64,000 bases of DNA, taken from Cryobacterium sp. SO2 (GTDB lineage: Bacteria > Actinomycetota > Actinomycetes > Actinomycetales > Microbacteriaceae). A program made the position numbers and the translations under genes. The notes beneath the pieces were generated by a model that worked only from the letters and a program-made list of their open reading frames with translations, ran no database searches and was not told where the DNA came from. The first letter of the stretch is position 1. Each line of letters begins with the position of its first letter. This document shows, piece after piece, positions 17,608 through 25,984 of the stretch. Location of the stretch: NCBI RefSeq assembly GCF_026151165.2, contig NZ_CP117849.1:496001-560000 (forward strand). Direction: 5' to 3'.

Positions 17608-17715
17608 GCGGCAAGTCGGATGCGGCCGGCTGGCGTCTCGGGAACGTCGGGCGCTGTGGGCCGAAGGCTCAATCGCACACAGCCCGCTCCCGACCGGCTT
17701 GGGTAGGGTTGCCCC

Positions 17716-17859
17716 ATGGATGACGACGACTACGACAGCCGCCCGGTCGGTTTCCTGGGCAAGATGCGCGGCGGCATCAAGGGACTCACCTGGGTGCTGA
17801 TCCTGTGCCTGATCGCCATCACGGTCGGCGCCACGTCGCTGCTTTTCCTCTTTCAATAG
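17716..17859 (+). CDS. 47-residue single-pass membrane protein
   Basis: This small gene reads MDDDDYDSRPVGFLGKMRG and then a hydrophobic helix (GLTWVLILCLIAITVGATSLLFLF) to the end. The acidic N-terminus should face the cytoplasm. TAGGGT at 17704-17709 ends six bases before the ATG, fitting a -10 box for a leaderless transcript, and no Shine-Dalgarno is present. The gene stands alone after the T7SS terminator. Family not recognised. The strong start context and clean hydrophobic segment support a real gene. Confidence 0.65.
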   Translation: MDDDDYDSRPVGFLGKMRGGIKGLTWVLILCLIAITVGATSLLFLFQ

Positions 17860-17954
17860 GTCGGATGCGCGCTGCCCCCCGGTAGCCTGATCACGGGGGT
17901 GCAAGGCCTCCGTCGGCCTGCGCCGACTCACCAGAGCCGACGAAAGAGACCCCC

Positions 17955-18392
17955 ATGTTGACACCCACCCAGGCGATCAAGTCCGTTTTCCGTAAGTATG
18001 TCGACTTCACCGGGCGGGCTCCCCGCAGCGAGTACTGGTGGTTCGGCCTGCTGCTCTGGGTTGTCATCGCGCTGATCAGCGCGCTGCCGTTGATCCCCAC
18101 CGGAACCAACATGTACGGCGACCCCGCCCACAACCTCGAGATCGTCCCGATGGCGCTCGGCCCCATCCTCGTCATCGGTCTGCTGCTGCCCAGCGTCGCC
18201 GTGCTCGTACGCCGGCTGCACGACGCGAACTTCTCCGGCTGGTTCGTGCTGTTGGGCTTCATCCCGGTCGTGGGCGGCATCATCATCTTTGTCTTCACGC
18301 TGCTGCCGAGCAATGCAGCGGGCGCCCGGTTCGACGTGGCCCGCCTGCCGAAGGCGGACGGGCTCTCCTTCCAGGGGTCTGGCCTGCGCTAA
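17955..18392 (+). CDS. DUF805 family membrane protein
   Basis: This 145-residue protein has the DUF805 N-terminal signature (FRKYVDFTGRAPRSEYWWFGLL) followed by about four membrane helices. VRRLHDANFSGWFVLLG, typical of the family's conserved Arg-Arg-Leu-His-Asp turn, lies between helices. The molecular function of DUF805 proteins is unknown. GAAAGAG precedes the ATG. It is a stand-alone gene. Confidence 0.85.
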   Translation: MLTPTQAIKSVFRKYVDFTGRAPRSEYWWFGLLLWVVIALISALPLIPTGTNMYGDPAHNLEIVPMALGPILVIGLLLPSVAVLVRRLHDANFSGWFVLLGFIPVVGGIIIFVFTLLPSNAAGARFDVARLPKADGLSFQGSGLR

Positions 18393-18440
18393 CCCCCTGA
18401 GGGAGTGCGCCGGAGCGGGCGGATGCGCCATGATCGCGGT

Positions 18441-19844
18441 ATGGCGGTCGACACGGAAAGCGGTGCGGGCATGATCAACGGGGACGTCTCCTTCTGGTGG
18501 AACCAGGTGGGCCGGCCGGCCCCGCGCCCGCCGCTGCCCGGCTCCACCCGCGCCGACGTGTGCATCGTGGGCGCCGGCTACACCGGCCTGTGGGCGGCGT
18601 ACTACCTCAAGAAGGCCGCGCCCGAGCTGCGCGTCGTCATCCTCGAGCAACGCTTCGCCGGCTACGGCGCCTCCGGACGCAACGGCGGCTGGCTCACCAA
18701 CTCGGTCACCGGCGGGCGCGAGCAGTACGTCCGCAGCCACGGCCGGCAAGCCGCATCCGCGTTTCAGGCCGCCATGAATCACACCGTCGACGAGGTCATC
18801 CGGGTCGCCGCGCTCGAGGGCATCGATGCCGACATCGTCAAGGGCGGCGAGTTCACGGTGGCCTACGACCGGCCGCAGCAGCACCGACTCGAGGCCGCGG
18901 TGCGCGCCGAGCAGTCCTGGCCGCACACGGATGTCGAGCTCCTCTCCGCCGCACACGCCGCGGCGCAGATCAACGTGGCCGGCTCGACCGGGGCCATGTG
19001 GCACCCGCACTGCGCGCGCATCCAGCCCGCCAGACTCGTGGCCGGGCTCACCCGGGCGGTGCTCGCTCTCGGTGTGGAGATCTACGACGACACCCGGGTG
19101 ACCGAGATCACCCCGCACGCCGCGCTCACCGCTCGCGGCACGGTCGAGGCGGAGTTCATCGTGCGCGCCACCGAGGGTTTCACCGCGGGCCTGGCCGGCC
19201 TGCACCGGGCCTGGCTGCCGATGAACTCGTCGCTGATCGTCACCGAGCCGCTGCCCGCGGACGTGTGGGCCGGCATCGGCTGGGCGAATCGGGCCACCCT
19301 CGGCGACATGGCGCACGCCTACATGTACGCGCAGCGCACGGCCGATGGCCGCATCGCGATCGGCGGCCGCGGGGTGCCGTACCGGTTCGGCTCGGCCACC
19401 GACTCCGACGGCCACACCCCGGCCAGCACCGTCGAGGCGCTCGCCGGCATCCTGCACAGGTTCTTCCCCGGCACGACGGATGCGCAGCTTGCCCACGCCT
19501 GGAGCGGTGTGCTGGGCGTGCCCCGCGACTGGGCCGCCACCGTGGGCCTCGACCGGCAGACCGGCCTGGCTTGGGCCGGCGGCTACGTGGGCACCGGGGT
19601 GGCCACCACGAACCTGGCAGGCCGCACCCTCACCGACCTGATCCTGGGCCGGCAGAGTGCGCTCACCGAGCTGCCCTGGGTGAACCACCGGGTGCGCAAC
19701 TGGGAGCCCGAGCCGCTGCGCTGGCTGGCCGTGACCGCCCTGTACCAGGCATACACGCGCGCGGACCGGGCCGAGCTCACCCGCCGCAGCACCACCTCGC
19801 CCCTGGCCGCCCTCGCCGACCGCGTCTCCGGCCGCGGCCACTAG
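18441..19844 (+). CDS. FAD-dependent amine/D-amino-acid oxidase-type oxidoreductase
   Basis: This 467-residue protein has the dinucleotide-binding motif of the DAO superfamily, DVCIVGAGYTGLWAAYYLKK, about 40 residues from the start, then GYGASGRNGGWLTNSV, characteristic of glycine/gamma-glutamylputrescine oxidase-like enzymes. Near the end GGYVGTGVATTNLAGRTLTDL fits the second FAD-contact region. It should oxidise a secondary or primary amine with FAD, but the substrate is not predictable. I chose ATG 18441: CATGAT at 18429-18434 lies six bases upstream as a leaderless -10. ATG 18471 is the alternative. It is not in an operon with its neighbours. Confidence 0.82.
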   Translation: MAVDTESGAGMINGDVSFWWNQVGRPAPRPPLPGSTRADVCIVGAGYTGLWAAYYLKKAAPELRVVILEQRFAGYGASGRNGGWLTNSVTGGREQYVRSHGRQAASAFQAAMNHTVDEVIRVAALEGIDADIVKGGEFTVAYDRPQQHRLEAAVRAEQSWPHTDVELLSAAHAAAQINVAGSTGAMWHPHCARIQPARLVAGLTRAVLALGVEIYDDTRVTEITPHAALTARGTVEAEFIVRATEGFTAGLAGLHRAWLPMNSSLIVTEPLPADVWAGIGWANRATLGDMAHAYMYAQRTADGRIAIGGRGVPYRFGSATDSDGHTPASTVEALAGILHRFFPGTTDAQLAHAWSGVLGVPRDWAATVGLDRQTGLAWAGGYVGTGVATTNLAGRTLTDLILGRQSALTELPWVNHRVRNWEPEPLRWLAVTALYQAYTRADRAELTRRSTTSPLAALADRVSGRGH

Positions 19845-19899
19845 CGCCCGATCCCGTCGCTTTTACCTGCTCCGCCCCACCCTGTGGTTCACTCGTCCC

Positions 19900-20670
19900 A
19901 TGAACGTTGAACCTGAGGTGGTGGCCGCGGCGTACCGGAGGTACGACCAGGCCGCGGCGGCGGCCGGCGTCAGTGTGCGGATGGCCGAACCGCGCGACCT
20001 GGCCAGTATCATCGGCCTGTTCGAACGCACCTGGGGCGTCGGCCGCAGCCCGGACCGGGCGATGCTGCTCGCCCTCGACTACGCGGGCAACACGGTGCTG
20101 CTGGCCACCGAGCAGGGCAAGCCCGTCGGCGCCACGCTCGGGTTCCTGGGCTGGACCGATGGGCTGCACCTGCACTCGCACATGGCCGCGGTGGTGCCCT
20201 GGCACCGGAGCGGCGGCGTCGGCTTCGCGCTCAAGCTCTTCCAGCGGGCGCTCTGCCTGGAGCAGGGCATCACCGAGATGCGCTGGACCTTCGACCCGCT
20301 CATCCGCCGGAACGCGCACTTCAACCTGGTCAAGCTCGGCGCCGAGGTCACGAAGTTCCTGCCCGACTTCTACGGCCGCCTCGATGACGTGGTCTCCGGC
20401 AGCGACCGCAGCGACCGGTTCGAGGTGCGCTGGGCGCTGGATTCGGCCCGGGTGCGACGGGCGCTCGCGGGGGAGACCCCGCCGGTGTGGCCGGCCGAGG
20501 CCGGCTGGCCGCTCGACGTGGACTTCGAGCAGCTGCGGGCCGACGACCCCACCGCGGCCGCGCTCCGCCGCGAGGAGTCGCGCGTGATCTTCGCCGAGGC
20601 GCTCGCCCAGGGCCTCCGCCCCGAGCTGACCGCATCCAACGACTACGTCTTCACCGCCCGCGAGCCGTGA
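19900..20670 (+). CDS. GNAT superfamily N-acetyltransferase
   Basis: This 256-residue protein has its acetyltransferase core at about residues 25-150 (VRMAEPRDLASIIGLFERTWG, then VGATLGFLGWTDGLHLHSHMAAVVPWHRSGGVGFALKLFQ, the acetyl-CoA pyrophosphate-binding region). The family matches predicted GNATs of COG3375 type with a longer C-terminal part. The acceptor substrate is unknown. The final codons Arg-Glu-Pro-stop lie in a terminator stem, as in the gene at the left window edge. Confidence 0.78.
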   Translation: MNVEPEVVAAAYRRYDQAAAAAGVSVRMAEPRDLASIIGLFERTWGVGRSPDRAMLLALDYAGNTVLLATEQGKPVGATLGFLGWTDGLHLHSHMAAVVPWHRSGGVGFALKLFQRALCLEQGITEMRWTFDPLIRRNAHFNLVKLGAEVTKFLPDFYGRLDDVVSGSDRSDRFEVRWALDSARVRRALAGETPPVWPAEAGWPLDVDFEQLRADDPTAAALRREESRVIFAEALAQGLRPELTASNDYVFTAREP

Positions 20671-20717
20671 GAAAAACCCCGAAAACCTAGGGTTTTCGGG
20701 GCTCAGGTCACGGCTCG
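20661..20717. terminator. Bidirectional terminator between convergent genes
   Basis: The outer arms CGAGCCGTGA (20661-20670) and TCACGGCTCG (20708-20717) enclose an inner stem CCCCGAAAAC/GTTTTCGGGG around CTAG. The left outer arm includes the stop codon of the GNAT gene. The outer arms match those at 407-467. Confidence 0.85.
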
Positions 20718-20724
20718 GCGTAGC

Positions 20725-21315
20725 TCAGGCGCCGAGGTCGGTGCCGGGTTCGGGCTCGCGCGGGGGCCGGCCGGTGAGGCGGCGTTCGAACCAGTACAGC
20801 AGCTCGGGGCGCAACCGGTTCAGCTCGGTGAGGGTCATCGGGTCGGGCACGCGCACCACGGGCACACCCAGCTCGTCCGCCACGGTCTCCATGGCGCCCC
20901 TGGAATAGAACTGGCCGCGCATCCGCACTAGCAGCTGGCCGTCTTCGCCGGTCACGAACAGTTGCGGATGCGTGTCGATAGCGCCGCTCTGGTACAGCTC
21001 GAGCACCACCACACTGGCGACCTGCGCGCTGGGGAAGCTGCTCAGCTGGCCGAGGAAGCCGCGTTCGGAGATGCCGGTGTCGTCGACCCAGATGCAGGTG
21101 CGCAGGAACCCGACGATGCCGATGCCGGCGGCGAGCATCACGACCACCTGGGCGATGGCCACGGGGACCCACTCCCCGAGCGGGATGGTCAACCAGTAGA
21201 GCACCGCGAAAACCGGGGCGAAGAAGGCGAGAATTGACAGAGTCGTCTGGCGCAGCAGATGGCCATGCGGCCTCAGCACCTGCGCACGAAGATTCGCGCT
21301 CGTGACTTTCCCCAC
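20725..21315 (-). CDS. Two-helix membrane protein with PH-like soluble domain (unknown function)
   Basis: This 196-residue protein has a short N-terminus followed by two adjacent membrane helices (LSILAFFAPVFAVLYWLTIPL and WVPVAIAQVVVMLAAGIGIVGFL, about residues 27-72). A soluble domain beginning CIWVDDTGISERGFLGQ follows, resembling the bacterial PH-like domain of many actinobacterial membrane proteins. The GTG start has a strong GAGGGGGAC site. The gene converges with the GNAT gene and shares its terminator. Role unknown. Confidence 0.65.
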   Translation of the reverse strand: MGKVTSANLRAQVLRPHGHLLRQTTLSILAFFAPVFAVLYWLTIPLGEWVPVAIAQVVVMLAAGIGIVGFLRTCIWVDDTGISERGFLGQLSSFPSAQVASVVVLELYQSGAIDTHPQLFVTGEDGQLLVRMRGQFYSRGAMETVADELGVPVVRVPDPMTLTELNRLRPELLYWFERRLTGRPPREPEPGTDLGA

Positions 21316-21458
21316 CCTCGTGTCCCCCTCGCCGGTGTACTACGAGTATGCCCCATGAACAGGCACCCCAGTAGACACCGTTCGGGGGCCAAACTTCGGC
21401 AGGGCCGGCCGGGGATTTCCCGGCCGTCACCCGCGAGGATGCGCCGTAGAGTGGCAAC

Positions 21459-22826
21459 GTGAACTCGCGGGCGACATCCGGGCAGGGCCTGCATCGGCCC
21501 CGATTCCGCCTGCATCCGGCCCAGGCCGTTGCGCTCGGGTTCGCCGTGGCCGTTCTCGCCGGCACCGGCCTGCTGTCGCTGCCGATCGCCAAGGTCGGCC
21601 CCGGCGGCGCGTCCTTCGCCGAGGCCGTCTTCACGGCCACCTCCGCGGTCTGCGTGACGGGGCTCACCGTGGTCGACACGGCCACCTTCTGGACGCCATT
21701 CGGGCAGGCCGTGATCCTGCTGCTCATCCAGGTGGGCGGTTTCGGTGTGATGACCTTCGCGTCGGTGATCGGGCTGGCCGTGGTTCGACGGATGTCGCTG
21801 CGCTCGCGCGTCACCGCCGCATCCGAGGTGCGCAGCGTGGGCCTGGAAGACGTGAAGGGGCTCGTGGTCGGCGTTGTGACGATCTCGCTGATCGTCGAGG
21901 CGGCGGTGGCGCTGCTGCTCAGCGTGCGTTTTCTGGTCGGTTACGGCGAGCCGGTCGGCCGGGCGGTCTGGCTCGGCGTGTTCCACTCGGTGTCCTCCTT
22001 CAACAATGCCGGGTTCGCGCTGTTCAGCGACAACCTGATGGGGTACGCCGTCGACCCGTTCATCTGCCTGCCGATCGCGGCCGCCGTCATCCTCGGCGGA
22101 CTCGGTTTTCCGGTGATCGTGCAGCTGCGCAAGCACCTGCGCTCGCCGCTGCTGTGGACCATGAACACCCGCATCGTGCTGGCCGGCACGATCACCCTGC
22201 TGGTGGCCGGCACCGTGTACATCACCGCCGTCGAGTGGTCGAACCCGGCCACGCTCGGCCCGCTGGACTGGCCGGCGAAGATCCTGGTCGGCTTCTTCCA
22301 GTCGGTGCAGACCCGCACCGCCGGTTTCAACAGCATCGACGTCGGGTCGATGGACTCGGCGAGCCTGCTCGGCATGGACGTGCTGATGTTCATCGGTGGC
22401 GGCCCGGCCGGCACCGCCGGCGGCATCAAGATCACCACCTTCGCCGTGCTGTTCTTCATCCTGGTCGCCGAGATCCGCGGCGACGGTGTGGTGAACGTGT
22501 TCGGCAAGCGGCTGTCCAGGGCGGTGCACCGCCAGGCGATCACCCTCGTGCTGCTGGCCGTGTTCGTGGTCACGGCATCCACCGCGGCGCTCATGCTGCT
22601 CACCGACATCGGTCTGGACGCCGTCTTGTTCGAGACGATCTCCGCCTTCGGCACCGTGGGCATGTCCACGGGCATCACCGCCAGCCTGCCGCCGGCCGGT
22701 CAGCTGATCCTGATCCTGCTGATGTTCATCGGCCGGCTCGGCCCCATCACCTTCGCCTCCGCCCTCGCCCTGCGCGAGCGGCCCGCCACGTACGAACTCC
22801 CGAAGGAGAGGCCCATCATTGGCTAA
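21459..22826 (+). CDS. TrkH/KtrB family potassium transport subunit
   Basis: This 455-residue integral membrane protein has the four P-loop repeats of the Trk/Ktr potassium channel: TSAVCVTGLT, SSFNNAGFALF, TRTAGFN and SAFGTVGMSTG, each providing the selectivity-filter glycine. It forms the K+-conducting pore and works with the cytosolic TrkA/KtrA gating ring encoded next. GTG 21459 follows TAGAGT (21447-21452) by six bases, so the message is probably leaderless. Its end overlaps the TrkA start by eight bases. Length and topology are normal. Confidence 0.93.
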   Translation: MNSRATSGQGLHRPRFRLHPAQAVALGFAVAVLAGTGLLSLPIAKVGPGGASFAEAVFTATSAVCVTGLTVVDTATFWTPFGQAVILLLIQVGGFGVMTFASVIGLAVVRRMSLRSRVTAASEVRSVGLEDVKGLVVGVVTISLIVEAAVALLLSVRFLVGYGEPVGRAVWLGVFHSVSSFNNAGFALFSDNLMGYAVDPFICLPIAAAVILGGLGFPVIVQLRKHLRSPLLWTMNTRIVLAGTITLLVAGTVYITAVEWSNPATLGPLDWPAKILVGFFQSVQTRTAGFNSIDVGSMDSASLLGMDVLMFIGGGPAGTAGGIKITTFAVLFFILVAEIRGDGVVNVFGKRLSRAVHRQAITLVLLAVFVVTASTAALMLLTDIGLDAVLFETISAFGTVGMSTGITASLPPAGQLILILLMFIGRLGPITFASALALRERPATYELPKERPIIG

Positions 22827-23532
22827 GTTCCGGTCGTCATCGTTCTCCCTATTCAGCCAGCGGCAGCCCGCGCGGCTGGCGGAGGAGGACTCCGTGGTCG
22901 TGATCGGTCTCGGCCGGTTCGGCAGCGCCCTCGCGCTCGAGCTGATGGCCAGCGGCACCGAGGTGCTCGGCATCGACGCCGACGAGGAGATCGTGCAGGC
23001 GCACAACCGGCTGCTCACCCACGTGGTGCGCGCGGACTCCACCAAGGAGGAGACCCTGCGGCAACTGTCGGTGCCGGAGTTCAGCAGTGTCGTCGTCGCG
23101 ATCGGCGGCGACATCCAGGCGAACATCCTCACGGCGTCGCTGCTGCTCAAGCTGGGCATCCCCAACATCTGGGGCAAGGCCGTGAGCGAGCCGCACGGCG
23201 AGATCCTGCGCCAGCTCGGCGTGAACCACGTGATCTACCCGGAGAAGGACATGGGCAAGCGCGTTGCGCACCTGGTGCGCGGGGTGATGCAGGACTACAT
23301 CGACATCGGCGAGGACTTCGCCCTGGTCAAGACCGCGCCGCCGCGGGAGATCATCGGGTTGCCGCTGAGCCAGACCAAGGTGCGCACGGTGCACGGGATC
23401 ACCGTCACCGCCTTCCGCCGTGAGGGTCAGGGCTGGAGCTACGCCACAATGGAGACCGTGATCCTGGAGGGTGACATCATCCTGGTGGCCGGCGCCACCG
23501 AGCGCGTCGAGTCGTTCAGCCGGTTGCGCTGA
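22819..23532 (+). CDS. TrkA/KtrA-type potassium channel regulatory subunit
   Basis: This 237-residue protein has an N-terminal RCK/TrkA_N domain with the nucleotide motif VVVIGLGRFGSALALELM and a C-terminal TrkA_C domain. It binds NAD(H) or ATP and gates the TrkH pore encoded just upstream. The start is an unusual TTG at 22819 inside the trkH-like gene, supported by the AAGGAGAGG ribosome site (22803-22811) and by the protein reading MAKFRSSS from there. Translation is coupled to the pore subunit. The stop shares one base with the next ATG (TGATG). Confidence 0.92.
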   Translation: MAKFRSSSFSLFSQRQPARLAEEDSVVVIGLGRFGSALALELMASGTEVLGIDADEEIVQAHNRLLTHVVRADSTKEETLRQLSVPEFSSVVVAIGGDIQANILTASLLLKLGIPNIWGKAVSEPHGEILRQLGVNHVIYPEKDMGKRVAHLVRGVMQDYIDIGEDFALVKTAPPREIIGLPLSQTKVRTVHGITVTAFRREGQGWSYATMETVILEGDIILVAGATERVESFSRLR

Positions 23533-23768
23533 TGAACCACGCCGTCGAGTTCCTCATCGCTGCGCCGCTGGGCACCCGCGTGGTCGTGCGCACCCGCATC
23601 GAGGGCGGGTACACGGATGCCCTCGGCTACCTGCGTTCCTGCGATGCGAGTTCCTGCACGGTGGAGACCAAGCGCGGCACGGTGACCCTGGCGCTCGCCG
23701 AGGTCGTGGCCGCCAAAGAGGTGCCGCCGCCCCCCGCGCCGCGCCCCCGCCGCCCCCTCGCCCCCTAG
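23532..23768 (+). CDS. Small SH3-like protein resembling the N-terminal domain of a GNAT family
   Basis: This 78-residue protein (LGTRVVVRTRIEGGYTDALGYL ... TKRGTVTLALAEVVAAKEVPPPP) resembles the N-terminal beta-barrel domain that precedes a GNAT acetyltransferase in some actinobacterial proteins. Here it stands alone and ends in a Pro/Arg-rich tail. The start overlaps the TrkA stop (TGATG), so it is translated with the potassium system. It is either a free-standing domain or the remnant of a lost acetyltransferase. No acetyltransferase sequence follows. Confidence 0.6.
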   Translation: MNHAVEFLIAAPLGTRVVVRTRIEGGYTDALGYLRSCDASSCTVETKRGTVTLALAEVVAAKEVPPPPAPRPRRPLAP

Positions 23769-23790
23769 GCGCCCGCCCGTCCCGTCCCGC

Positions 23791-23856
23791 AACTGTTCCC
23801 CGTGCGGACAATTGCGTCCGGCATGCCGGGACCATTTGTCCGCTTTGGCAACAGTT
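23791..23856. repeat. 66-bp palindromic element, copy A
   Basis: It starts AACTGTTCCCC, has inner GCGGACA/TGTCCGC arms around a CCGG-rich centre, and ends GGCAACAGTT. It lies between two convergent genes, 23 bp after one stop and 33 bp from the other. Confidence 0.9.
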
Positions 23857-23888
23857 AGCTCTGCGGATGCGTGGCGCGGCCGCGCGGC

Positions 23889-25190
23889 TCAGCCGGGCGG
23901 CAGGGCCTCGGCCCGGCGCCGCAACGCCGCGCGCAGCCGCTCGTCGCCGCACAGCTCCCCGGCCCGCGCATACGCGCCGCGGGCATCCGCCACCAGCCCG
24001 GCCTCGCCCAGCAGATGCGCGCGGGTGGCCCAGAACGGCTGGAAGGCCGCCGCGTCCGTGCGGTCGCGAGCCAGCGCATCCAGTGCCGTGAGTCCTGCCC
24101 CGGGCCCGTCGACCTCGCCGACGACAGCGGCCAACGCCACCCGCGCGCCCACGGTGGGGGAGACCCGCACCAGCGCCGTGTGCAGGGTCTTCAGCGCGGC
24201 CCAGTCGGTCACGCCCGAGCGGGCGCGATCGCAGTGTGCCGACTGGATGGCCGCCTCGAGCTGGAACCGGCCGATCCGGCCCAGCCGCCGCGCACGCCGC
24301 AGATACTGCTCGCCGCGCGCGATGAGCCCGGTGTCCCAGAGCGCCGGATCCTGGTCGTCGAGGGCCACCACCTCGCCGGTGCTGCTCGTGCGGGCCGGCA
24401 GCCGGGCGATCGAGAGGGCCAGCAGGGCGGCGAGCCCGAGCACCTCCGGCTGGTCGGGCAGCAGGGCGGCGAGGGTCTCGGCCAGGTAGAGCGCCTCGCC
24501 GGCCAACGAATCCGGCGTCGTGCGCGCATCCGGATCAGCCGTCGACCAGTCGATCGCGTACGCGCCGTACACGGCCTCGAGCACGGCGGGCAGCCGCTGG
24601 GGCAGGTCGGTGAGCGACGGCAGCACGAACGGGATGCGGGTGCTGCGGATGCGCCGCTTGGCGCGCACCAGCCGCTGTGCCATGGTCTGCTCCGGCACGG
24701 CGTACGCGGCCGCGATCTCGGCCGCGGTGAGGCCGAGCACGGTGTGCAGCATCAACGGGGTGCGAATACCGGGGTCGATCGCCGGGTGCGCGCACACGCA
24801 GAGCAGCTCGATGCGCTTGTCGGGGATCGCCTGGCCGTCGATCGCCTCGAGTGCCTCGAGCCCGGCCGTCGTCGATTCCATTGTTGACCGGCCTATCCGC
24901 TCGGCCGCGGCTGCCGGTCCGTGGGCGATTGCGGTGTCGTCCAGCGGGGCCCGCAGTCGCACCGCCGCCGATTTCCACAGGTCCTTGAGCCGGTTGCGTG
25001 CCACGGTGAGCAACCATCCCTCCGGATTGTCGGGCACGCCGTCGCGCGGCCAGGTGGTGAGGGCGCGTTCGAAGGCATCGGCCAGTGCGTCCTCGGCGGC
25101 GGCGATGTCGCCGGTGGGCGCGGCCAGCACGGCGAGCAGGCGCCCATAGGAGGCGCGGGCGGCGAGTTCCGCCCGCGTCCGGGCGGTCAC
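23889..25190 (-). CDS. ECF sigma factor of the DGPF/YCII-partner type (ECF42-like)
   Basis: This 433-residue protein has its sigma-70 region 2 in the first 90 residues (DALADAFERALTTWPRDGVPDNPEGWLLTVARNRLKDLW) and region 4 further on (LGLTAAEIAAAYAVPEQTMAQRLVRAKRRIR). A long C-terminal helical TPR-like extension follows (DUF6596-like), typical of ECF42 factors and thought to control activity in place of an anti-sigma factor. GTG 25190 overlaps the YCII stop by four bases and has AGGT upstream. ATG 25205 is the alternative. The partner gene directly upstream carries the diagnostic DGPF motif. Confidence 0.88.
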   Translation of the reverse strand: MTARTRAELAARASYGRLLAVLAAPTGDIAAAEDALADAFERALTTWPRDGVPDNPEGWLLTVARNRLKDLWKSAAVRLRAPLDDTAIAHGPAAAAERIGRSTMESTTAGLEALEAIDGQAIPDKRIELLCVCAHPAIDPGIRTPLMLHTVLGLTAAEIAAAYAVPEQTMAQRLVRAKRRIRSTRIPFVLPSLTDLPQRLPAVLEAVYGAYAIDWSTADPDARTTPDSLAGEALYLAETLAALLPDQPEVLGLAALLALSIARLPARTSSTGEVVALDDQDPALWDTGLIARGEQYLRRARRLGRIGRFQLEAAIQSAHCDRARSGVTDWAALKTLHTALVRVSPTVGARVALAAVVGEVDGPGAGLTALDALARDRTDAAAFQPFWATRAHLLGEAGLVADARGAYARAGELCGDERLRAALRRRAEALPPG

Positions 25191-25564
25191 GCTACCTGGT
25201 GCCATTCGCCGGCGGTGAAGACGATCGCCGACGGGCGCACCTCGACGGCGCCGTACTGCGCGGCCGGGCACTTGCCAGCCCAAGCGAGGGCGGCGTCGAG
25301 GTCGGGCACGTCGATCACGAAGGTGCCGTTCAGGCGTTCCTTGGTGTCGGCGAACGGGCCGTCCTGAATCTGCAGCGCGCCATCGCGCATCGAGACCGTC
25401 GTCGACGACGCGACGGGCTGCAGGATGTCGGCCGACACGAGCACGCCGGCCGCGTCGAGGGACTTCGCATAGGCGTCGAACGCCGCCCGGCCCCATTCCA
25501 GGTCCTCTTCGGTGATCGCGGCGTCCCCGGGCTCCTGGCTGATGACGAGAAGTGAATACTGCAT
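25187..25564 (-). CDS. YCII/DGPF-domain protein, partner of the ECF sigma factor
   Basis: This 125-residue protein of the YCII-related fold contains the family signature DGPF within IQDGPFADTKERLNG. Members are almost always encoded beside ECF42 sigma factors, as here, and are typical targets of that sigma factor. The ATG follows AAAGGACAGGA. A substrate or ligand is not known for the family. The gene is first in a two-gene leftward operon whose promoter must lie in the repeat-rich spacer 25565-25984. Confidence 0.88.
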   Translation of the reverse strand: MQYSLLVISQEPGDAAITEEDLEWGRAAFDAYAKSLDAAGVLVSADILQPVASSTTVSMRDGALQIQDGPFADTKERLNGTFVIDVPDLDAALAWAGKCPAAQYGAVEVRPSAIVFTAGEWHQVA

Positions 25565-25653
25565 GATCCTGTCCTTTCACGCTTTACGGATACTGACACT
25601 CCCTTGACGACTGAACCACCCCCCAATCGACACCTAACGGACATCCGGGCCGC

Positions 25654-25719
25654 AACTGTTCCCCGTGCGGACATTTGCGTCCGGCGCACCGGGACCATTT
25701 GTCCGCTTCGGCAACAGTT
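25654..25719. repeat. 66-bp palindromic element, copy B
   Basis: Exactly 66 bp from AACTGTT to AACAGTT, in the same orientation as copy A. It lies about 90 bp upstream of the YCII gene start, so it is also close to the promoter of the sigma-factor operon. Confidence 0.9.
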
Positions 25720-25858
25720 GTGCCCGGCGTTTCCGTTGGCCCGGCCGGGGTGCCACGACCGCCGCCCGGATGCCGCCCGGCTGCACCAGGGCCGCCGCAA
25801 CCGGGCCGCGGCGGGGCCCGAGCAGAGCGGATGCGCGCGCCCGGCAACGCGGGCCAGC

Positions 25859-25924
25859 AACTGTTCCCCGTGCGGACATTTGCGTCCGGCGCACCGGGAC
25901 CATTTGTCCGCTTGGGGAACAGTT
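25859..25924. repeat. 66-bp palindromic element, copy C
   Basis: Exactly 66 bp in the same spacer as copy B, 139 bp further on, 60 bp after the stop of the MFS gene. The rest of the spacer 25565-25984 is GC-rich sequence without a convincing gene. Confidence 0.9.
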
Positions 25925-25984
25925 GGCGGGCGACTCGGGCGACTCGGGCGGGGCGGGCGGTGCGGGCGACTCAGGCAGCGCGGC

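Noticed and set aside
17505..17723. 72-codon open frame after the T7SS operon
   Set aside because: It runs through the terminator hairpin at 17579-17607 and overlaps the better-supported 47-residue membrane protein gene. No ribosome site or hydrophobic pattern.
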